64,000 nucleotides of DNA from Dysidea avara (lineage: Eukaryota > Porifera > Demospongiae > Dictyoceratida > Dysideidae): contig NC_089274.1 in assembly GCF_963678975.1 (NCBI RefSeq), positions 16,695,633 to 16,759,632 on the forward strand, in the 5' to 3' direction. Shown here one piece after another: positions 56,288-64,000 of the stretch. The notes below the pieces were generated by a model. That model saw only the letters and a list, made by a program, of their open reading frames with translations, was not told the DNA's origin and made no database searches. Within the stretch, counting starts at the first letter, position 1, and every line of letters begins with the position of its first letter. A program made the translations under genes and the position numbers.

Positions 56288-59200
56288 TCACATGGGCATT
56301 TGTGGGCTACCTGGGCGTTTGTTCTCAGGATATTTTCTTCTTTGCAGACCTGTCAGGTCTCCATCGGTGTGGTGCCTCTGCAGCTCAGGCCTAATGGCAT
56401 TTTGCTTTGATGATGATGATTGCTGTCTGTTTACTGACGATATCTTCCTACCTGATTTCTTCAACATTTGAGCCTATTGGGTGGGGTGTGGCTATGCTCA
56501 TGCACATGATAGTAGGAGGGGCTCACTTGTTTTGCACATTGTTCTATGGTGACAGTACATGGTCTTTGTGTCCACGGCTCACCATCAACTTGTACTGACA
56601 CAGCATGGTTAATCTTGATCTTGCACTGTTGTAAATGTAATATTACATACAATGGAACCTCTTGTATTGAACCCTCTAAATAAAGGACACTGTACATTCA
56701 TTTAACATCTTCATTTATAAGCCTCTACAGACTCTGAGCTGTAGCAAAACAACAATAATTTATCTTTGAACCTCTTCCCATATGATTATTTGATGGTCTC
56801 AAAGAGTTCAATATGAAGAAGTTCCACTGTGTATACTTGCAGTTACGTAGCTACTGGAGAATTCATTCACGGAGCATTAGTTGGCTGACCTTAGATCCTT
56901 GTGCTAGTCTGGTTCCTCCTCGTAAGCCACCTTGCATTTGACCCTGGAGGGTGGGGCTCAGTTATAATGCATGCAAACAATACCATCATACCATGTGCAT
57001 CACTCCGCCAATCCCTACAACCTCAAACACACCATCACCAAAGTGAGCATTCTTGAGTTTCTGAATAGTATACATGTACTACATGAGTAGTATTGGCATG
57101 AGATTTGCTTGCCTTTTCTGAAGGGTTGCCCCAAACTTCTGCACCTGCTCCCCAACTAGGGTAAGATAGTAAACCCAATGGAAGACACACGGGCCACCCT
57201 ACCTCTGAATGTTCAATACAACAATTCCTTCTAAATCAGGTAGTTGCACTGGATGGTCATCAACCTGTAGAAGTATTGTCATGAAACAGTTTTAAATATA
57301 TTACTGGCCACTGTACAATGATGTTAATGTGTTTGCTTAGTTCTGCAGTCACTTTCTTTGTCACCATCTTCTGCAAAGCCAGCTGAACGTAAACTCCTTT
57401 GTTGTGAAACCTACAATACAAGGCCACAAATAAAATTATATCGTAAAGAAACAAACAATGCTGACCTGCTACTAAATTTCTCAGGATTTTCTTCCCTAGC
57501 TAAGTGAAAATCTAGAGCTATATCAGCATCAAGCCCAATTCCAAAGTAGTTATTCATGACAACCATTTTCTGTTTCTCTTCAACCAATCTGTCTTTTGTG
57601 TCTAGTGTTGACAAGGCGTTGTAACCATATTTCAATGCCAAGTCTGAATCTTTACGTAACAAATTAATAGTGGGTAGTTGATCCGGAATGAAATTGATCA
57701 TCCACCTAGCAAGACAAACCAGTGTGTGCGCGGTGTGTGTGTATGTGTGTGAAGAAGCTACAACCGTATGAAGGCCACGTGACTTTTAATGGTAGTGGAG
57801 AGGAGGAGGAGGGTGTATGTGTGTGTGTACACACCAACATACCGATCTAATTGTGCAACATCAGCATTCTCCACTGAGAACAGAATGTTAAGCACTTTCT
57901 CTCCACTGTACCCTGGTCCCCAATGCAAAACACGAGCCAAGTCATTGCCAGTGCCAAGAGGCAACAGAGCAGATAGTGGCTCCTTAAAACATAGTGCATC
58001 CTGTGCCTCTTCAAGCACAGAGAGCACCCAACCAAAAGTGCCATCACCTCCGCCAATTAATATTCTGAACCGAGGTATGTTGCGGAATGCATGAAGCCTG
58101 AAAAAATAGGCGTTCAATAAAATAATAAACTAAACAGCAAAGCGACAACTAACCCAACATGTGGTCCACCATTTCCTATGTCAAACACTTGGTGAGGGTT
58201 CAAGTAGTGACGAAACTTTGTGAGCAAATCCAGGCCTTGGTTACCACCGCTACGTCCATTAATGAACACCAGTAATGGCTCCTGGCGCTCTACCACATGT
58301 TTTTCAAGACATTCAGGCTGTAGAGGTTTATTAATGGTACAATGCCATTTTGTATGTCACTACTGTCACTCACATGAAGGTTGGGTAAAATATAATGATG
58401 AAGTTTGACAGATGTTTGATCAAGTATGTTACAAATTTGACCAGCCGCAAAGAGTGTTGTACAATCAATAAATACAAGTTCTACAAAAACAACAAACCAC
58501 TATACACATTACATAATAACAACACAGCTTACTAGCATTGGGATAAAATGGTCCAAATTTAGCGTCCTCCAAAACATTACCTAAAAAAAGTTTTACTGTG
58601 ATTAGCACATAAGGAAATATATTTTCTACCTGGTAACAGTTTCTCAATGAACTTTTGAGCCATAGTCAAATCTTTGACCTGTTCTTTAGGCAGACCCCAT
58701 ACTGCCAATACAAAACGATTAGAGGTTTTCTTTCTGAGATAAAACCGAGTCAAGGTGTGCTTTCTTACAGGTTGCTAAAGGAAATACAAAATCATCCTAT
58801 ACAGCACAATCATGCTTAGTACAGTACAGTAGGTCCATCTGAACTCTCAATGATCCAAACAGTGTGAATAACTGTTCCATTAGAGTACTTTGACAACTAC
58901 TGTATCTTCTATTAGAGAGCTTTGTAAACAAATTCACTTATCTGAACACATTTTGTGGCATACAGGAGGTCCCACTGTACTGTTGCAGATTACACTCTTC
59001 ACCCAAAACTCACACAAAGCAAAAGGCAAAGCCTCTGGCAGCCATGCGAAACACAGCTATTGCCGCCCAGTGAATCAGCACTAGGATGCCTGTGCACCAC
59101 TCAGGCACTTGAGCCTTGAGCAGACAAATCTTCCTGTGGCAGGACTAGTAACCTGCAGCAGGTCTCACAGAGAGAGGTCGTGGAACCCAAAGTTCCACTA

Positions 59201-61101
59201 TGACCCCAACACCGCTCAGTGAGAAAAGATCATCTGGGCTTTTGCTTCCTCAGTAAACACTAGGTACCCATTGATGGTAGAGTTGACACCAGGCCACCAG
59301 GTCCCCATTTAAATAGCAGGAGCAATGTGAGTAAAGTTTCTTGCTCAAGGAAACAACACCAGTTTGGCATAACCAGGCATTGATCCTGGAACCTTTCGAT
59401 TACATGGCTGCTCCTTGGCTATGCTGATACATACACACAGACACACACGCACACACACTACACACAGATACATACACAGACACACACACACAGACACACA
59501 CACAGACACACACAGACACACACCACACAGATACATACACACACAGACACAGACAGACAGACAGACACATACACACTACACATACACACAAACATTTCAC
59601 AGCTTTATAATACTGTTACACAGAGTCACAACACTACCAGGACACATTAAGAGAATGTAAAATAAAAACTTACGGTTTTCAAAAATGTGATAGTATCCCA
59701 AATACAATGTGACGGAGCCAGTGAAGTAGTCTGGACACCACTATGCAGATAAACTTGATCCAGTAGAAAATTGTCAGCAACTTCATCCTGCACAATAAGG
59801 GGTGGGGCTTAGACAACAGACACAAGGAAGAGGAGCTCAACCTCCATATCAAACAAGATTAGAGCCTCTTCAATAACAGTAGCAACAGTTGATGACTTAC
59901 TAATCCCCAATTTGACATGCTTGATCTTTGTACTAAAAGGAGATCAAAGGCAATTAACAATCAACCTTCACAATCATTACACTCACTGCAGCCATTGGCT
60001 ATAGATGGTCAATGGTATTTTAGCTTTCTCGTCTATGCCATGATCCTAGCAAACAATTGCATATACAACTACACAACTAACATTTCGTCTCACCTTGAAC
60101 TTAATAACTAAATTGGGAATACGACCCGTTGATTCAGAGATGTTGAACGGAATGTCAGTATTGAGCAGTGGCCTTTGGGTCGCTGTAACAAGATATCTTA
60201 ACAATTGTAATGGCAACAGTAACTGTATTACTTTCATCAATTGACTCTAATAGATAATAATCTTCTTCGTTGTCCTCTGGAATTTGAAACTTCTTCAAAG
60301 CCAAGTCCTGCAAGAGTTACAATTGGAACAACCATGGTATAAAGATTTCATTCTGAGAACACATAGACAATTCCTTATATAGTTAATGTTTTAGAATAGG
60401 GATTCTGACAGTAACATATAGCTATTGCAAGAAAGCAGTTGTAGATTAATCCATATAATTTGATCCACTAGTGTTTATAAATGAAAGTGCAATACTTCCA
60501 TATATATCCATAACATGGTATGAATCATGTGCAAATTATCGTTTGATGAAAAATTGATTTAAAGATTAATCTCAATAGCTGTCTCCTTAATAAGACCATC
60601 CTGTTACGAAGCAGGGTCTCAAAATAAGGGAACCTGATCATCTCGTTACATCATCTCATTACTACGCCAAACTTTTGAGCACATGCAAAAAATCTAAATA
60701 AAACTCAGATAGTACAACTGTACACAATGCTTGCTGCAACTAGTAAAACTGTACCTGTACTCACACAGATAATTAACCTGACAGATTATATGGCATCTCT
60801 CTATATGTGGGGCTCCATGATACAAAATGCTTACCAAAACTTCTTTAGCAGTCATCTTCTTGGAAACCAACAGTCGCTGAGAAGAACTCCTCCTTTGTTG
60901 TTGGTAGCAATCCTTCATGTCTTCGAATACCATCACCTGATAGCCTGAAGGAAATACAAACCATTATAGCGTGTGTGTGTGTGCGCACGTGTGCGTATGT
61001 GTACATGCATTCATTCATTTGAATGTTCACACCTTTCTCTTCTGTATCTTCTTCATCATCTTCTAGCTCATATATGGGAGAATCAGATACCTGATCGATG
61101 G
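56288..61101 (-). CDS. DGKQ: diacylglycerol kinase theta-like, 3' part of gene (5' end not in window)
   Basis: Exons in plus coordinates, 3' to 5': 56288-56473, 56527-56625, 56890-56943, 56992-57060, 57113-57155, 57203-57264, 57317-57410, 57466-57705, 57843-58097, 58154-58317, 58374-58480, 58533-58580, 58630-58774, 59674-59787, 59842-59925, 60094-60182, 60232-60307, 60835-60944, 61033-61101 (this exon's 5' border is 61101 or 61090). The N-terminal part visible has an acidic stretch and two Ras-association-like segments (KKMTAKEVL, and [19 protein letters not shown]). Then [14 protein letters not shown] and [12 protein letters not shown] (ATP-binding Gly motif), [11 protein letters not shown] and [16 protein letters not shown] (catalytic and accessory domains), ending [19 protein letters not shown] and a basic tail. 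Known role: phosphorylates diacylglycerol to phosphatidic acid. The C1 domains expected upstream are not seen, so the gene probably continues past the right edge. One intron is GC-AG. Confidence 0.9.
56650..56829. mobile_element. MITE of the CAGTGGAACCTC family
   Basis: Ends CAATGGAACCTCTTG and AAGTTCCACTG with TA outside left and TGTA right. It repeats GAACCTCTT units internally. In the DGK intron between exons 56527-56625 and 56890-56943. Confidence 0.55.
58827..58977. mobile_element. Tigger-like MITE
   Basis: Ends CAGTAGGTCC and GGTCCCACTG with TA outside. The inside has ATCTGAAC motifs as in the element at 23560-24349. In a DGK intron. Confidence 0.55.
58985..59430 (-). mobile_element. 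possible tRNA-derived SINE
   Basis: Read on the minus strand, the head near 59425-59360 resembles a decayed tRNA (GGAGCAGCCATGTAATCG, then a box-B-like GGTTCCAGGATCAATGCC). It is followed by GTTTCCTTGAGCAAG, a phrase usual in invertebrate tRNA-SINEs, and a long non-coding body. Target duplication not identified. Confidence 0.45.
59432..59595. repeat. (CA)n / (CAGACA)n / (TACA)n low-complexity tract
   Basis: About 160 bases of CA-rich interrupted repeat next to the presumed SINE head. The open frames on both strands are artefacts. Confidence 0.9.
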
Positions 61102-62627
61102 CTACAACATACACAACACCACTGGAGTAACTAACATGTTACACTGAAGACAGAACATTTATTATATCATCAAACATTTTTTCTGAACAGAAAAGTGATT
61201 AGATTATAACAACTTTGCGGGTAGAAATTAGTATGCATGTGTTATCTTGGTATATATGCCTTTACAAAACATTGCCTACAGTTTACAAACCAAAATACCG
61301 TATGTGCAATAATCATTGTAATTGTAAATGAGCAATCTCAGCACAGTCATGGCTTTTGTGTTCAAACTTCAAACCACATTACACACACCACACACTGTAC
61401 GTACAACATGGAAACACAGCTGAACAAGTAGGACTTCTTGATGTGAGGTGTGAAACGTGTACATGTGAAGGTTATATGATACTATACCAAGAGTTAATAA
61501 TAGAGAGATGCCCATAAGCGATTTTAAGGGGGGGTGTTCAAACTTCAAACCACGTCACACCACACACTGTACATACAACATGGAAACACAGCTGAACAAG
61601 TAGGACTTCTTGATGTGAGGTGTGAAACATGTACACGTGAAGGGAAAATTATATGATACTATAACCATAAGCGATTCTAAGGGGAGGGATGCTGAAAAAT
61701 AACTTTTAATTAAAAAATCTTGGGGAAAAGTTCCAGTATAGATTGGCATTGTTATTTTTAGCATTTTTCATGTTTTTAGCATAAATTTAGGCTGTTTTCA
61801 AGCCTTCAAATTGCAAAAATCCTGCAGCTTCTGGGCCAGACTCTCCTGAAATTCTACTTTATATTAAAGCCATACAACAATAGTCATGCTGTTCCCTACT
61901 TGGCCCCCCTGTAGGTCAGGTCTAGAATTTCCACTGACTATAACTACACAGTATGGTTGAAATGTGGAGACAATAGTGTTCCATGAAAGTTGGATAGCCT
62001 TGCAGAGTTGGCCAGACCTCCCATACAGATTTGTAGACATAGCTATATACTTGTTACAGGGTTAATGTTAACTCTCAAACTCAATAAAATGATACAATTA
62101 GCTATTAGCAAGTTGAAGTCTCCATCAAGTCATTCACTGATGCACAACAGGTTTCCCCAACTCTATTCACACATTACCATAACCAAAGACAATTCAATTT
62201 GACATCATGGTTTGCTGCACTCATGTACTGCACTGTAATTCAAGCTGCTAACACTACATTATTTACAAAGGGTGAAACAAATATCAAACAGTACGGTAGT
62301 ATTGGGATCACCCATAAAATGATGTACGCCGCCTAAAATGTTGCCTTCAAAAATCATCCTAGAGACATCTTACGAGATGAAAATCACCTTTATGGATAAT
62401 ATTAGTCCATCTCACATCAAATACAGCATTATAAACAAGAAAACACTAATAGGCGACTGGATATAGAATTGAAAATAAATCGCCAAAACTCAGATTTTAG
62501 TCTGCCTGCCTGATCAGTCGCAAGCCATATACAGCAGTCACCCTGATAGAACAGTCACACACATGTATAGCTGTATACTATAACAAAAAAAAACCAAACA
62601 AACTAGTATTTTAATTTAAGAATGAAG
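61102..62627. other. DGK intron or upstream region, repeat-bearing
   Basis: I searched the minus strand for C1 zinc-finger exons (H...C..C...C..C...H..C...C) expected upstream in DGK-theta and saw none. Besides the tandem duplication at 61358-61688, nothing is supported. Confidence 0.4.
61358..61688. repeat. tandem duplication, units about 176 and 155 bp
   Basis: 61358-61533 and 61534-61688 share GTGTTCAAACTTCAAACCAC, GTACAACATGGAAACACAGC and CTTCTTGATGTGAGG in order. The first unit carries about 24 extra bases, CAAGAGTTAATAATAG..., at the point where the second reads straight through (GATACTATA then CCATAAGCG). Confidence 0.8.
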
Positions 62628-62832
62628 TAGGGATCCAAGCAATAAAAAGTAGTGAAACAAGGGATGAATGATGGCATTACAATATAGCTCGGTGGGAAAA
62701 TCCCTATTTCGGCATTCAGTGAACTAAATCATTGTTATAACATGCCAATGTAGGGATTTTCCCACCGAGCTATGCTGTAATACCATCATTCATCTCTTTT
62801 TTCACTACTTTTCATTTATTGCATCCCTACTT
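62628..62832. mobile_element. long-hairpin MITE (205 bp)
   Basis: Arms of about 85 bases: GTAGGGATCCAAGCAATAAA ... GATTTTCCCACCGAGCTAT ... TTATTGCATCCCTAC. The arm core AATAAAAAGTAGTGAAACAA also occurs in the hairpins at 13973, 17004, 44690 and 63317. Confidence 0.8.
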
Positions 62833-63316
62833 TTCTGAACTGAATCTTCTTCAAATTAACGAATGAACTAACAATGTCTAATTGACAGATTAACAACTAT
62901 TTTAAAAAATACAAATATTTTTCTTAATGAATGAATAACGAATGTGTACTATTCATTAGTACTCTTTACAGTCCAGCCATTATCAATATAGGCACAGAAT
63001 TTTCAAGCAGTTTGCAAGTGTATTGGCATATTTTCAAGCCAGCACAGTCCATGTGTATCTGATCCAACTTCATTCTGATCTTCTGATCATAAAGGTACTA
63101 TGCAGTAGTGGGTATGCTCCTCAAATTACAGATACATTCTCACATGTGAAACACTAGCTATGACAAAGCCAGCCAAATGTAACCAATAATGTCTAGCATA
63201 AACGAAGTAGCGAGATCAATAACACATAACATACCAGTATGGTTATGTGTTGTTACCCAGGATACATGCAATAAATTAACCATGGGGGGTCCATTGAATA
63301 CAAGTGAAAGGAAAAA

Positions 63317-63490
63317 TTGGGAATTTTACAGTATTCAGGATCATAGAAAACAAAAATCAGTGAAACAAGGGAGGTCTACAGATAGAGGTTGACTATACCT
63401 GCAGATAATTATAAGTATATCTGCAGGTAGGCGACCTCCCTTGTTTCACTGCTTTTTGTTTTCTATGATCCTGAATACTGTAAAATTCCA
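63317..63490. mobile_element. long-hairpin MITE (174 bp)
   Basis: Arms of about 80 bases: GGAATTTTACAGTATTCAGG ... CCTGAATACTGTAAAATTCC around a CTGCAGATA centre. It has the same arm core TGAAACAAGGGAGG as the copy near 14140. It is followed directly by a 1-kb-family body. Confidence 0.85.
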
Positions 63491-63529
63491 ACCCCATGTC
63501 TTGTTTGTTAACTTTATTGTAACACATGA

Positions 63530-64000
63530 CTAGTGAAACATGCACATGTATACTGCATCAAAAGTAAGAAGGGAACCAGACAATCAATTACTGAAAATTG
63601 CCAAGTGGCCATTATGTTTCATTTTCAGCTATGCTACAGCATTACAAATGAAGAACAGTACAAGAAGTAACTCTGCAATCAATCCAGTCACTACAGGATT
63701 CCTGTTTATACAAACCTAGCTATAGGGAAATCATCACATGCTATACTGCGAATCGACGCCTTGAGCTGTCAGTGAAGAGAAATGAGACACAAAAAGACAA
63801 AGGTAAGTCCATGATGTATGCATTATATGTACTGCAGTATGCCAAAAGGCACCTGTCTGGCTGAAGCAAAAAAAAAAATCAAGCCCATAGTCCCAGCAAG
63901 AGTTTATAATATAAAGAGGGAGCCCTCCCTCTTTATATTATGAACTCTTGGTCCCAGCCATTATTAAGTTACGCAAGTCAGTCAGTCAGGCAGTATAAAA
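63530..64000 (-). mobile_element. dispersed ~1-kb repeat, copy cut by the window edge
   Basis: Contains AAGTGGCCATTATG, AATGAGACACAAAAAG, GTATGCCAAAAGGCACCTGT and the GTCAGTCAGTCAGGCAGT signature near the edge. Split by mini-element D. Confidence 0.7.
63897..63950. mobile_element. palindromic mini-element, copy D (54 bp)
   Basis: CAAGAGTTTATAATATAAAG ... CTTTATATTATGAACTCTTG, almost perfect arms. An exact 7-bp duplication GTCCCAG flanks it at 63890-63896 and 63951-63957. The host is a 1-kb-family repeat whose copy near 17795 has the same region without insertion (GTAGCCTTAGCC). Confidence 0.9.

Overview
This window is eukaryotic nuclear DNA from an early-branching animal. The gene set is metazoan (FEM1, CAND1, TAF5L, DUS3L, GCLC, ACOX1, DGK-theta). 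Genes are intron-rich, with many introns of only 45-70 bases and GT-AG ends. The spacers and longer introns are AT-rich and full of small nested DNA transposons. A sponge (Porifera, probably a demosponge) fits best, but this is an inference from gene and intron style; another non-bilaterian animal is not excluded.

Layout. 1-6.7 kb is a transposon-filled spacer: a decayed LINE reverse transcriptase, two hAT-like elements (one holding a second element), several MITEs and a broken FEM1 fragment. 6.76-10.81 kb holds two tandem intronless FEM1-like genes (-). Then come CAND1 (+, 37 exons, 11.07-21.66), a TAF5L-like gene (-, 22.34-28.62), DUS3L (+, 28.69-33.85) with an antisense tRNA-Gly(GCC) gene in an intron, a short GRIP-domain coiled-coil gene (-, 34.13-34.96), GCLC (+, 35.14-39.48), an unrecognised 214-residue helical protein gene (-, 41.70-49.39) with a 6.1-kb transposon-filled intron, ACOX1 (+, 49.57-56.16) with an intronless antisense 8-TM gene nested in an intron, and the 3' part of a DGK-theta gene (-, 56.29 to about 61.10; its N-terminal exons are not seen and probably lie past the right edge). 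61.1-64 kb is repeats.

Organisation. Transcription alternates strictly, giving four head-to-head pairs whose start codons are about 65-260 bases apart (FEM1/CAND1, TAF5L/DUS3L, GRIP/GCLC, unknown/ACOX1), probably bidirectional promoters, and tail-to-tail pairs between them. FEM1 and CAND1 both belong to the cullin-RING ligase pathway. The other genes cover transcription (TAF5L), tRNA modification (DUS3L), glutathione synthesis (GCLC), peroxisomal beta-oxidation (ACOX1) and lipid signalling (DGK).

Most unusual signal: a dispersed miniature palindrome with CAAGAG...CTCTTG ends, 36-54 bp in its intact copies, flanked by exact 7-bp direct repeats in four compact copies. A fifth pair of the same ends, also with a perfect 7-bp duplication, brackets 1.6 kb. 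Empty sites in related repeats inside this same window support recent mobility. A second family, about 1 kb with an internal or terminal hairpin, occurs at least five times.
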